A stretch of 36,520 nucleotides of DNA from contig BAIF02000086.1 in NCBI GenBank assembly GCA_000509105.1, forward strand, positions 1-36,520, written 5' to 3'. Shown here one piece after another: positions 17,832-25,637 of the stretch. Within the stretch, counting starts at the first letter, position 1; each line of letters begins with the position of its first letter. A model generated the notes under the pieces. That model was not told where the DNA came from. It worked only from the letters and a program-made list of their open reading frames with translations, and made no database searches. The translations under genes and the position numbers were made by a program. Source of the stretch: Clostridiales bacterium VE202-21 (GTDB lineage Bacteria; Bacillota; Clostridia; Lachnospirales; Lachnospiraceae).

Positions 17832-19132
17832 TTTTGGGCTGGGCGATTTTTCGGGAAATGGTATTTTTACATTTGTATCAACATATCTAATGTTTTTTTA
17901 TACAGACGCAGCAAAGCTGGATCTGGGAGCCATCGGTGTGATCCTGCTGGCTGGAAGGACGGTAGATGCAGTATTCAGCTGTTATGGGATTTATCGTAGA
18001 CCGTACGGATACCTGTTATGGAAAGTGCAGGCCCTTTATTGCAGCAGGGATACTTCCGGTATGTCTGCTGATGTGTGCATTATTTTATTCACCGGCTTCT
18101 TTTTCAGAACAGGGTAAAGTTTTCTATGCGGCAATGATTTATGTCCTGTTCAGCCTGTTGTATGCATTTATCAATGTTCCTTATTCAACGATGCTGACCG
18201 TGCTGAGCGGCAGACAGGAAGATCGGATCGTATTTAATCTTTTTAAAAATGTTGGGGCGAACTGCGGCGGTATCTTTGTAACCGCCTGTACACTGTGGCT
18301 TGTAAACGAACTGGGGAGCAGCAAAAGACAGGGCTTTATGCTGGCGGCAGTCCTGTTTGGTATTATTTTCCTGTGCAGTTCCCTCGTGTGCGCTGCGAAT
18401 GTAGTGGAGCGGGTGAAGCCCGGAAAGGGACAGGAAAAGGGCGGAATCCTCCGATCCCTGAAGGCTGCAAAGGATAACAGGCACTGGCTGGTACTCTGCG
18501 GCGTACAGTTCTTGAGCCTTACCTATATGATGATAAGGAATCAGGGAACCCTGTATTATACTAAATATTATCTAGGGCAGGAAACGTTAAGCTCCCTTTT
18601 TCTATCGATTATGCCCTTGGCCTCGGTTGCCGTTGCCTTTGTACTGCCGTCCATCGCAAGAAGGCGGGGAATGCGGTTTTGCGTGAGAAGCGGAAATATA
18701 TTATGGTGTGTGTCCATGGCGGGAACCTGGGCAGCAGGTAAAAATGTAGTGGCAGTAATCTTATTTCATATAACAGCCAGCATTGGCTGGGCCATGGCCA
18801 CAGGGATGGTTTTTGTTATGCTTTCGCAGGTAATAGACTACTCTCAGTGGAAGACGGGAGTGAGGCCTCAGGGCTTTCTTACCTCTATGATAGCTCTGGT
18901 ACAGAAGCTGGGGATCGCCTGTTCCGGCTACATATGTGCTTTTGTTTTAAAACTGGGCGGCTATCAGGCAGGAAATGCCGGGGGCGCAGAGACGCTGTTT
19001 GCAATTCGCGTGAATTTTGCCGGACTTCCCTTTCTGCTGTCGGCAGCAGTCATCATTTTGATTTCGTTTTATACATTGGATGAACAATATCCGGAGATAG
19101 AAAGTGATTTAAACAGGCAGCATGAATTATGA
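17773..19132 (+). pseudogene. GPH-family (MelB-like) sugar:cation symporter, one frameshift
   Basis: A ~450-residue major-facilitator-type symporter of the glycoside-pentoside-hexuronide family. The first frame reads LEKISFGLGDFSGNGIFTFVSTYLMFFYTDA then LLAGRTVDAVFS. At about 17980 an extra base (probably a T) moves the frame by +1, and the family motif continues as VMGFIVDRTDTCYGKCRPFI, then a run of membrane segments to the stop at 19132. GPH symporters normally have DPxMGxxxDRT in this cytoplasmic loop, so the break falls in an essential motif. The start overlaps the kinase gene; 17773 and 17803 are both possible. It would import the same or a related sugar as the ABC system. Confidence 0.8.
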
Positions 19133-19162
19133 TACAATAAAAAACAGATATATGACCGGCTG

Positions 19163-19216
19163 GATGCAGACCCGCCTGCGGGTATGAGAAAAGGAATGCC
19201 TTTCGGCAGATGCATC
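19163..19216 (+). other. Small multi-hairpin leader upstream of aldo/keto reductase
   Basis: GATGCA (19163-19168) can pair with TGCATC (19211-19216) and enclose two hairpins: ACCCG-cctg-CGGGT (19170-19183) and AAAGG-aatg-CCTTT (19190-19203). The ribosome binding site AGGAGG lies 35 bases beyond. It looks like a small three-way RNA fold in the 5' leader. It matches no riboswitch I recognise and could be chance pairing. Confidence 0.3.
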
Positions 19217-19262
19217 TAAAGTTGTGGACAGCCGTATGTAAATAAGAATCAGGAGGTATATG

Positions 19263-20261
19263 ATGGGAGCAGACTACAAAGCATCTGAAAATCGATACGG
19301 GGAAATGCATTATCTGCACAGTGGGAAAAGCGGGCTTCAGCTTCCGGCCGTGTCGCTTGGATTATGGCATAATTTTGGAAGCAATTGTGATTTTGAGAAT
19401 ATGAGGGCTTTATGCCGGACAGCGTTTGACCATGGCATAACACATTTTGACCTTGCTAACAATTATGGTCCGGTACCGGGCAGTGCGGAAGAAAATTTTG
19501 GCCGGATACTGGCAAAAGACCTTGGGGTATACAGAGATGAATTGGTGATTAGTACAAAGGCCGGTTATGATATGTGGGAAGGACCTTACGGGAATTTTGG
19601 AAGCAAAAAACACCTGCTGGCGAGCCTGGACCAGAGCCTGAAGCGTATGGATCTGGAATATGTGGATATCTTCTACCATCACCGCATGGATCCGGATACC
19701 CCTGTGGAAGAAAGCATGATGGCGCTTGCGCAGGCGGTACACAGTGGAAAAGCATTGTACGCAGGAATCTCTAATTACGACAGGAAACATACGATTCAGG
19801 CAATGGAAATTATGAAGGATCTGAAGTGTCCGCTGATTATTAACCAGCGCAGATATTCCATCTTTGACCGGACAATCGAGGAAGATGGCGTAAAAGAAGC
19901 TGCCTCCGCAGCGGGTTTGGGAATCATCTGTTTTAGCCCGTTGGCACAGGGGCTTTTGACCGATAAGTATCTGCATGGTATTCCCAGGGATAGCCGGATC
20001 GCCAGGGATCCACGTTTTTTAAAGAAAGACAGCCTGACAGAGACAAGACTTGAGCAGATAAAGGGATTAAATGCGCTTGCTGTTGAAAGGGGACAGACTC
20101 TGGCTCAGATGGCATTGTCTTGGATACTAAAGGATAATGATATTACAAGCGTATTGATTGGAGCTTCCAGGCCGGAGCAGATTACGGAGAATATAGAGAT
20201 CATACATAACAGAACATTTTCAGACGAGGAATTGAGAGCTATAGATGCGCTTAGTAAATGA
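19263..20261 (+). CDS. Aldo/keto reductase (YghZ/Gpr-like)
   Basis: A 332-residue NADPH-dependent oxidoreductase of the AKR superfamily, closest in pattern to L-glyceraldehyde-3-phosphate reductase/KCNAB-like members. The catalytic tetrad is visible: Asp and Tyr in THFDLANNYGP, Lys in VISTKAGYDMW, His in DIFYHHRMDPDTP. The cofactor-binding C terminus reads SVLIGASRPEQITENI. The start at 19263 gives six bases between AGGAGG and ATG; the ATG at 19260 leaves only three. It sits last in the sugar locus, 130 bp after the symporter, and probably reduces a sugar-derived aldehyde (inference). Confidence 0.92.
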   Translation: MGADYKASENRYGEMHYLHSGKSGLQLPAVSLGLWHNFGSNCDFENMRALCRTAFDHGITHFDLANNYGPVPGSAEENFGRILAKDLGVYRDELVISTKAGYDMWEGPYGNFGSKKHLLASLDQSLKRMDLEYVDIFYHHRMDPDTPVEESMMALAQAVHSGKALYAGISNYDRKHTIQAMEIMKDLKCPLIINQRRYSIFDRTIEEDGVKEAASAAGLGIICFSPLAQGLLTDKYLHGIPRDSRIARDPRFLKKDSLTETRLEQIKGLNALAVERGQTLAQMALSWILKDNDITSVLIGASRPEQITENIEIIHNRTFSDEELRAIDALSK

Positions 20262-20281
20262 GGCGATGTGGATGGAGGGAT

Positions 20282-20368
20282 GCCGGGGCGGAGCCGGATA
20301 TGTGGCGTACCCGGGCTGTTCATGAATGGGCGGAGCCGGGTACGCCACATATCCGGCTCCGCCCCGGC
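20282..20368. repeat. Perfect 33-bp inverted repeat after the aldo/keto reductase
   Basis: 20282-20314 is the exact reverse complement of 20336-20368, with a 21-base loop. It starts 20 bp after the reductase stop. The arms are GC-rich and there is no T-run on either exit side. The right arm is followed by CTGGCGCATCA, similar to the motif after the right arm of the larger palindrome at 9516, which suggests related extragenic elements. Confidence 0.88.
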
Positions 20369-20466
20369 TGGCGCATCAGGCCGGTATGGCGGTTCACTTG
20401 GGAAGGAAGCTGCGGTGTGCGGCGTATGTGTTTAGCGGATTGTAAGGTATTTAGGTTAGAAGGTTT

Positions 20467-20700
20467 TTAATCGTTGAATTTTGCTTCCAGGTCGGGCATG
20501 TGGTTTATTTTGGAACGGAGGATAAGGTTATAGGGAAATCGGGCTTTGTAGATTATATTTTTGGATTCTCCACAGCGGCTGCATTTCATGGGGTAGGAAT
20601 AGACGTATAGGTCTTTTCTTTGTAAATTCATACCAAATGTTTCATTCATACATTTCCTGCAGTATTTTAGCTTATGCAATGGGTATTTAATTTTGCTCAT
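20467..20700 (-). CDS. Small zinc-ribbon-like protein
   Basis: A 77-residue basic protein of unknown function with two Cys pairs, CRKC (residues 14-17) and CSRC (40-43), spaced like a treble-clef or zinc-ribbon site. It has no signal peptide or membrane segment. The start has AAAGGGAGA about ten bases upstream on the minus strand, and the frame is clean. It lies downstream (on the minus strand) of the proposed invertible promoter at 21004-21204, with about 300 bp of leader between, making it the best candidate for the gene that the switch controls. I do not recognise a named family. Confidence 0.6.
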   Translation of the reverse strand: MSKIKYPLHKLKYCRKCMNETFGMNLQRKDLYVYSYPMKCSRCGESKNIIYKARFPYNLILRSKINHMPDLEAKFND

Positions 20701-21003
20701 CTTATGTATTCTCCCTTTGATCTGTTTTTCCCCGCAGCCATTAATTCTTAGGAGGGATTAAAGGCTGCGGAGATATCTATATGAATTATCGGCGGCATCA
20801 TTTTTATATACCTGAGTTTGTTTGGCTATTCCCTGAAATCGGCTGGCTGGGCCGATTTGGATAGGAAATGAGTGTTTTAAGGCACATGAAACTAACACTG
20901 CTTTCGGAATTGAACGAAATAGATCATTCAGGGAAGCAGCATTTGTCTTCAAAAATTGTAAATTTTATCTCATCCTCTCTTTTCTTTGACTTCTCAATGA
21001 ACT
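20701..21003. other. Leader region between the switch and the zinc-ribbon gene
   Basis: No supported gene. A 64-codon minus-strand frame with a TTG start (20952-20758) has no good ribosome binding site and is left out. Several pairings are visible: CCGCAGCC with GGCTGCGG (20732-20769), AAATCGGC with GCCGATTT (20836-20858), and TTCCCTGAA with TTCAGGGAA (20829-20937). If the invertible promoter faced left, this would be a long structured 5' leader. Confidence 0.4.
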
Positions 21004-21035
21004 ACTAACAACTTAATATTAGTTATGTTGTAGCT
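21004..21035 (+). repeat. Left recombination site of the invertible segment
   Basis: The site has two inverted arms, CTAACAACTTAA-like (21004-21016) and TTATGTTGTAG (21023-), around the core TATTAG (21017-21022). Positions 21006-21031 match the reverse complement of the right site (21177-21202) in 25 of 26 bases. The core is the reverse complement of the right core, so recombination would invert the DNA between them. Confidence 0.85.
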
Positions 21036-21091
21036 CTATGCCTTGTTATCGTTTATATTGAATAAAGGGGGCCCATATTAGAAACTAAAAC

Positions 21092-21120
21092 TTGACATGA
21101 CTTTTTAAAACTGTTAAATT
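21092..21120 (+). promoter_or_regulatory. Promoter inside the invertible segment, currently facing right
   Basis: A perfect -35 TTGACA (21092-21097) is followed after 17 bp by TAAATT (21115-21120; 4 of 6 to consensus) in very AT-rich DNA. As assembled it points towards the right site, the terminator at 21203 and the 3' end of the recombinase gene. After inversion it would point to the minus-strand gene at 20700. Confidence 0.65.
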
Positions 21121-21172
21121 ATTAGATATAAATAATTGTTGCTATGTATGGCTGATTTACAGACTTCCTTGA

Positions 21173-21204
21173 TTTAACAACATAACTAATATTATGTTGT
21201 TAAA
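21173..21204 (-). repeat. Right recombination site of the invertible segment
   Basis: A perfect dyad: TTTAACAACATAA (21173-21185), core CTAATA (21186-21191) and TTATGTTGTTAAA (21192-21204). Thirteen-bp inverted arms around a 6-bp core are the classic layout of a tyrosine-recombinase crossover site. It lies 18 bp beyond the stop codon of the recombinase gene. Confidence 0.88.
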
Positions 21205-21224
21205 AACACCAGGGTGTCTTTTTT
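21203..21224. terminator. Short bidirectional terminator between recombinase and switch
   Basis: ACACC and GGTGT (21206-21217) form a small stem flanked by A's on the left and T6 on the right, so each strand exits into a U-tract. On the minus strand it ends the recombinase transcript; on the plus strand it blocks the promoter in the invertible segment. The stem is short, so efficiency is uncertain. Confidence 0.5.
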
Positions 21225-22089
21225 ATTGCTCTGTTACAAGTCCAAGCCGTTGAATCAGTTTTCTGTAATTTTCCGCTGTGTTTGCAGTATATATCCTTGT
21301 TACATCCAGATTGCTGTGGCCCAGGAGATCCGCGAGACCGGCTATATCATTTGTAAGTTTATAATAGGCGCGGGCAAAGAGATGCCTTAGATTGTGTGGG
21401 AATATTTTTTGTTCCGGGACTTTTGAAATTACGCCGAGTGCCTTCATTTCCCGCCATAGATTACTTCTGTCTTTGGGCTTTCCATTTCTTGTGACAAATA
21501 TACATCCCTGAGTTATCCCATTTTTAACGGCATAGTAAAGTAACTTTTTTTTCAAGGCATCTGAAATCAGTATGGTTCTGTGCTTTCCTTTATTCGAAAT
21601 GGTGATAGCCCCCTTTTTTATGCTTTCCACAGTAAAAAACACCAATTCACTAACCCTTGCACCTGTTGCCGCGAGCGCCTCTATGCTCATGGCCAGCTGG
21701 GAATTATGTCTGCTTTTTGCTGCTTCAATTAGATTCTTATAATCTTGTTTTGTCATTTCTTTTGCCTCAGGTATAAATAACTGCTTTTGTACTTTCAGTC
21801 TTTTTACTTTCCATCTTCCCAATCCCCAGAATTCCAAAAACTGGTTCAATGCTACCAGCATCGAGTTGATACTCGCAGCTTTGTATTTGGGATAAAGCCA
21901 TTCCTTATATGAAACAATACATTTTTTATCAATCTCATAATTTCCTTCCAGATATTTATAAAAGGTCCGGATATCTGTTATATACTTTGATATCGTCGCC
22001 TTTGCATTCTCGCGTTCATACAGATATGCCTGAAAATCCTCCAGAGCTTCTTCGGGGTTAAACGTAAATTTTTCACTTATATTGTCCAT
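21223..22089 (-). CDS. Tyrosine recombinase, likely DNA invertase of the adjacent switch
   Basis: A 288-residue site-specific recombinase. The N-terminal SAM-like core-binding domain (~10-95; NAKATISKYITDIRTFYKYL) is followed by the catalytic domain. Catalytic residues are all visible: R145 (ATGARVSEL), probable Lys169 (NKGKHRT), H232 and R235 (PHNLRHLFAR), H258 (LGHSN) and the nucleophile Y267 (TRIYT). The start has GGAGGT upstream on the minus strand. The C-terminal end abuts the terminator and the right dyad site at 21173. A compact single-gene layout beside inverted crossover sites fits phase-variation invertases better than prophage integrases; no phage or conjugation genes are near. It is clearly paralogous to the recombinase at 35694. 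Confidence 0.92.
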   Translation of the reverse strand: MDNISEKFTFNPEEALEDFQAYLYERENAKATISKYITDIRTFYKYLEGNYEIDKKCIVSYKEWLYPKYKAASINSMLVALNQFLEFWGLGRWKVKRLKVQKQLFIPEAKEMTKQDYKNLIEAAKSRHNSQLAMSIEALAATGARVSELVFFTVESIKKGAITISNKGKHRTILISDALKKKLLYYAVKNGITQGCIFVTRNGKPKDRSNLWREMKALGVISKVPEQKIFPHNLRHLFARAYYKLTNDIAGLADLLGHSNLDVTRIYTANTAENYRKLIQRLGLVTEQ

Positions 22090-22436
22090 CTAGATACCTC
22101 CATAAAATGTGATAGTAATAAATATATCTTATTTTGCTGCCATGCTGCAAACCCGTCCAAAGGGCATAATGCTTCATGCGCCTTAAACATACTTTGTATT
22201 TTATCCTGCAAAGCGATTTTCATGCGCAGTAACAGTTCATACAGGCATGAACTGCCGCCGTGTGGGAACGTATAGATAATGTATGGATTCGGCTTGACTT
22301 ATTTTGAGGATGCATGCAAAATAAAAGTATTATTACATAGAAAGGGATCGGCAGGCAGCGGAATGTATTGAGGATCCGGGGAAAATCACAATACCGGCCT
22401 TTTACAGATATGCTGACTGGATGACAGGGAGTTGGG
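22090..22436. other. Intergenic region with divergent promoters
   Basis: No gene seen. It must hold the promoters of the recombinase (minus) and the HD-GYP gene (plus). A hairpin CAGTTCAT-acaggc-ATGAACTG lies at 22233-22254 without a T-run. Confidence 0.4.
22294..22322 (+). promoter_or_regulatory. Candidate promoter of the HD-GYP gene
   Basis: TTGACT (22294-22299), a 17-bp spacer and CAAAAT (22317-22322; 4 of 6 to TATAAT). It lies 115 bp upstream of the HD-GYP start. The -35 is good and the -10 weak. Confidence 0.35.
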
Positions 22437-23714
22437 ATGGGGGTAAATACTGTAATAAACAGCGACAATATTGTTGGGTTAATTCAGCGTACTTTGAATG
22501 AGGTGGACACCAGACTTGTGGATCACGGAGTCCGGGTGGCTTTCCTCGTATCACATATGATGGACGCCGAAGGCAGTTACAGCAGACAGGAAAAGCAGGA
22601 CATCTGTCTCCTTTCGGTATTGCACGATATAGGCGCATATAAGACGGAAGAGATTGACAGGATGGTTGAATTTGAGACAGGAGATGTCTGGGAGCATTCC
22701 ATATATGGATATGTCTTTTTACGTTACCTTTCTCCTTTAAAAGATTGGGCTGAGGCGGTGTTGTTTCATCATACAGCGGCTGGGGCTCTTCCGCGCCTGA
22801 CACCGGGAATCCGGGGGGCCGCACAGATGATCAATCTGGCCGACAGGATGGAGATTTTCAGCAGAAGTTTCAGACAAGGGAGCACCCTGGAAGAGGTCAG
22901 AACCAGGGCGGCAGCTTTTCTGGAAGAAAAGCGCGGCAAACAATTTACAGACCATGTAATAGATTTGTTTTTAAAGGCAGACCAGGAATATGCTCTTTTT
23001 GCAAAACTTCAAAAGGGCGATATTGAAACAAAAGGGATCTTATCGAATATGAAACTTACCGATACGGAGTGCAGGCAGTACCTGGGAATGCTGATTTATG
23101 CAATTGATTTCCGCAGCCAGCACACGGTAACACATACCATTACAACTACCAGTATCAGTTGTTCGGTTGCAAGGCATATGGGTATAACCCCGGAACGAAC
23201 GGAGAGGATCCGATATGGCGCCATGCTCCATGATCTTGGGAAGATCGGGATTCCGGTAGAGATACTCGAATTCCCCGGAAAGCTCAGCACGCAGGCGATG
23301 AATATCATGAGGACACACGTAGATATCACAGAGCGTATACTGGGCGGAAGTGTTGACTCCGACGTGACCCGGATTGCTCTGCGGCATCATGAAAAAGTAG
23401 ACGGCAGCGGTTATCCAAAAGGAATCACTGGAAAAGATATGACGCTAGATGAGGAGATCGTCGCTGTCTCTGATATAGCCAGTGCACTTCTAGGGACACG
23501 CAGCTATAAAGAAGCCTTTTCTAAGGAAAGAACTCTCTCAATTATTCGGGAAATGGCAAAGGGCGGAAAGCTAAATCCGGTGATTATATCCGTCATACAA
23601 GAAAGCTTTGACAAAATCGTCGACGAAGTAGCAGAAAACTGCAGTCCTGCTCTGGAAAACTATTATGGAATCCAAATGGAATATAGAAGATTACTTACCC
23701 GTTATTTAGCATAG
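22437..23714 (+). CDS. HD-GYP domain phosphodiesterase with two HD domains
   Basis: A 425-residue cytosolic protein with two HD-type domains. The N-terminal one has H30 and the H63-D64 pair in VLHDIGAYKTEE. The C-terminal one is an HD-GYP domain: H265-D266 in AMLHDLGKIGIPVEIL, then H317-H318-E319 and DGSGYP (322-327) in HHEKVDGSGYPKG, and VSDIASALLGTRSYK. HD-GYP proteins usually hydrolyse c-di-GMP, so this one may lower c-di-GMP; the linked N-terminal HD may be regulatory. The start follows AGGGAG. It is divergent from the recombinase and convergent with the MATE gene. No receiver or PAS domain is attached. Confidence 0.88.
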   Translation: MGVNTVINSDNIVGLIQRTLNEVDTRLVDHGVRVAFLVSHMMDAEGSYSRQEKQDICLLSVLHDIGAYKTEEIDRMVEFETGDVWEHSIYGYVFLRYLSPLKDWAEAVLFHHTAAGALPRLTPGIRGAAQMINLADRMEIFSRSFRQGSTLEEVRTRAAAFLEEKRGKQFTDHVIDLFLKADQEYALFAKLQKGDIETKGILSNMKLTDTECRQYLGMLIYAIDFRSQHTVTHTITTTSISCSVARHMGITPERTERIRYGAMLHDLGKIGIPVEILEFPGKLSTQAMNIMRTHVDITERILGGSVDSDVTRIALRHHEKVDGSGYPKGITGKDMTLDEEIVAVSDIASALLGTRSYKEAFSKERTLSIIREMAKGGKLNPVIISVIQESFDKIVDEVAENCSPALENYYGIQMEYRRLLTRYLA

Positions 23715-23801
23715 TCGATGTTCTATTAATCGGCGTATCACAGAACCTCCAACTATCATTTCCCCAGCCCCGCAGACACCCGCTTCATACAGGCGCAGAC
23801 C

Positions 23802-25103
23802 TCACTTCTTTGTCCAAAATAGCAAAAGCACCACCGCGGTAGTCATGAATTCAGCCGCCGGTACGGTAAGCCAGATTCCGTTAAGCCCCAGCAGTGCAGA
23901 CAGGATAAATGCCAGTGGGAGGACAAAGAGAAAACCCCGCAGACAGGAGATAAGGAAGGCACGGCCTGGTTTATCCACAGCGCTGAAGTATGCTGCCGAA
24001 ATGATGTTGGCACCGGCGAATAGGAAGGCTGTAAAGTATATGTGCATTCCGTTCACAGCGATTTCGTGCAGAGCAGGGCTGCGCTCTTTATTGAACAGCT
24101 CTACGATCCCATCGGAGAAGAAATAGGTGACCCCATAGGAAATACATGCAAAAAGGATGGACGCAGTCAGGGCATAGCGCAGTAAGTTCCTGACATTTTT
24201 GGTTTCTTTTTTCCCAAAACAGCTGCTCAAAATGGGTTGAACACCCTGGGAGATCCCGGTGAAGATCGAGATCAACACCAGGGCTATGTTGGCCAGGATT
24301 CCGTAAGCCGCCACCCCAAGATTTCCGCTGTCTTTTAAAATCAGAAAGTTAAAGACAATCATCACAATTCCCGAGGAGACCTCCACGATTAAGGCAGAGA
24401 CTCCCAGGGCAGATATATCCCTGATCCGTTTCAAGCTAGGTCTGATGCGGCAGAGATGGAACTGGTTTTCTTTCCGCCGGAAATGGCGGGACAGGATCAG
24501 CATGCTGACGACAGGGGCAACTCCTGTGGCAAATGCAGCGCCTGCCATCCCCAGCCCGAGCGGAAAGATAAAGACATAATCCAGTACAATATTGGACAGG
24601 CTGCCTACCAGCATGGCTGCCATGGACAGCTGTGGCTTTTTGTCATTGCGTACAAAACAGATCAGCAGATTGTTCAGCATGAACATGGGCGCAAACATGA
24701 GAAGAATGCGCAGATATATCCCTGTGAGCGGCAGAATGGACTCATCTGCACCCAGAAGGGCTGCGATCTGATAGGGAAACAGCAGGCCTGCCAAAAAGAA
24801 CAGGGATGCCAGTACCGTTACAAATAAAAGGGCCTGAGTGAACACGGTTTTATGTGAATGCGTATCACCGCTGCCTCCGGCTATCGAATACCGGGTGGCT
24901 CCTCCCATTCCGATCATCAGCCCCAGTCCGTTGAGGAAGCTGTAGGCTGGTATCGCAAGATTCAAAGCAGTCAGCCCATCAGCCCCGACTCCGCGGGCAA
25001 TAAAAAAGGTGTCCGCCAGAATATAACAGGAAAGTCCTATCATTCCCAGAATATTGGCAGAGACATATTTCATAAAAGTCGGAAAAATAGAATCTGTTTT
25101 CAT
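23802..25103 (-). CDS. MATE family efflux transporter
   Basis: A 433-residue multidrug and toxin extrusion (MATE) protein with about twelve hydrophobic segments in two similar halves, each starting with family-like sequence (IGLSCYILADTFFIARGVGADGL in the first). GISQGVQPILSSCFG in the second half is typical of the DinF/MepA-type branch. MATE proteins export cationic drugs or metabolites using Na+ or H+ gradients. The start is preceded by CGGAGGT on the minus strand. Upstream lies a ~320-bp region that could be a structured leader. Substrate unknown. Confidence 0.92.
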   Translation of the reverse strand: MKTDSIFPTFMKYVSANILGMIGLSCYILADTFFIARGVGADGLTALNLAIPAYSFLNGLGLMIGMGGATRYSIAGGSGDTHSHKTVFTQALLFVTVLASLFFLAGLLFPYQIAALLGADESILPLTGIYLRILLMFAPMFMLNNLLICFVRNDKKPQLSMAAMLVGSLSNIVLDYVFIFPLGLGMAGAAFATGVAPVVSMLILSRHFRRKENQFHLCRIRPSLKRIRDISALGVSALIVEVSSGIVMIVFNFLILKDSGNLGVAAYGILANIALVLISIFTGISQGVQPILSSCFGKKETKNVRNLLRYALTASILFACISYGVTYFFSDGIVELFNKERSPALHEIAVNGMHIYFTAFLFAGANIISAAYFSAVDKPGRAFLISCLRGFLFVLPLAFILSALLGLNGIWLTVPAAEFMTTAVVLLLFWTKK

Positions 25104-25420
25104 ATAAACCTCCGTAGAATTAATCCAATCATGTCGTGCATTTTCTGTATGTCCTTGATTTTATAAGAAAGATTAAAAAAACATCCGTGTTTCATACCTT
25201 CCAGGGCCTAATGGTATGACATACGAATGCTTCAGGGTTCCTACCCGGCGGCAGGAAACAGGCGATTGTTAAGTTCTATGGCAGAACCGGCATCTGTCCG
25301 CTTAGAGTCGCTTTCAGTGAGTTGCATGGCACGGTCTGAATAGTAATAACAAACATACTCTAGCACAGATAAAAAAAGAAATCAATGCTTTTCTGAAAAG
25401 AGGTTTTGATGTAAAATAGA
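25104..25420 (-). other. Long, possibly structured leader of the MATE gene
   Basis: No gene seen. On the minus strand several hairpins follow each other: GTTCT-AGAAC, TTCCTGCC with GGGTAGGAA, CATACC with GGTATG, then AAACA-cgga-TGTTT followed by a T-run before the ribosome binding site. The last is a weak intrinsic terminator candidate, so a riboswitch-like attenuator is possible. I compared it by eye with guanidine-I, cobalamin, c-di-GMP, FMN, TPP and SAM consensus features and found no match. Confidence 0.35.
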
Positions 25421-25566
25421 GTTACTGTTCACGGGGCCGTGCACCACGCTGCACGGCATCCGAGCCAATAAAGTGATGGGGCCGGGCATCTGGCTCCTCG
25501 CGTCTGGCGACTTTTAATGAGCCAGATGCCGTTGCTATGCGCGGTCCATAGGCCGTGAATAGTAAC
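25421..25566. mobile_element. MITE-like inverted-repeat element with flanking direct repeats
   Basis: GTTACTGTTCACGG (25421-25434) is inverted at the other end as CCGTGAATAGTAAC (25553-25566), one mismatch in 14. An inner inverted pair, GGCATCTGGCTC with GAGCCAGATGCC, and a CCGTGCA/TGCACGG hairpin fill the middle. A perfect 19-bp direct repeat, aaaatagagttactgttca, lies at 25413-25431 and 25567-25585. No open frame. It sits 72 bp upstream of the DUF4317 gene and may carry or disrupt its promoter. Confidence 0.7.
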
Positions 25567-25637
25567 AAAATAGAGTTACTGTTCAGAACCAAAACACATT
25601 GGCTATGCAAAGTTAATAGAAGAAAGAGGGAAGATAA

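Noticed and set aside
20758..20952. 64-residue minus-strand frame with TTG start between the switch and the zinc-ribbon gene
   Set aside because: No ribosome binding site or recognisable motif; it could be part of a leader or an old repeat.
21223..22089. Recombinase as prophage or ICE integrase
   Set aside because: No phage, conjugation or excisionase genes are near, and the adjacent sites are inverted rather than direct.
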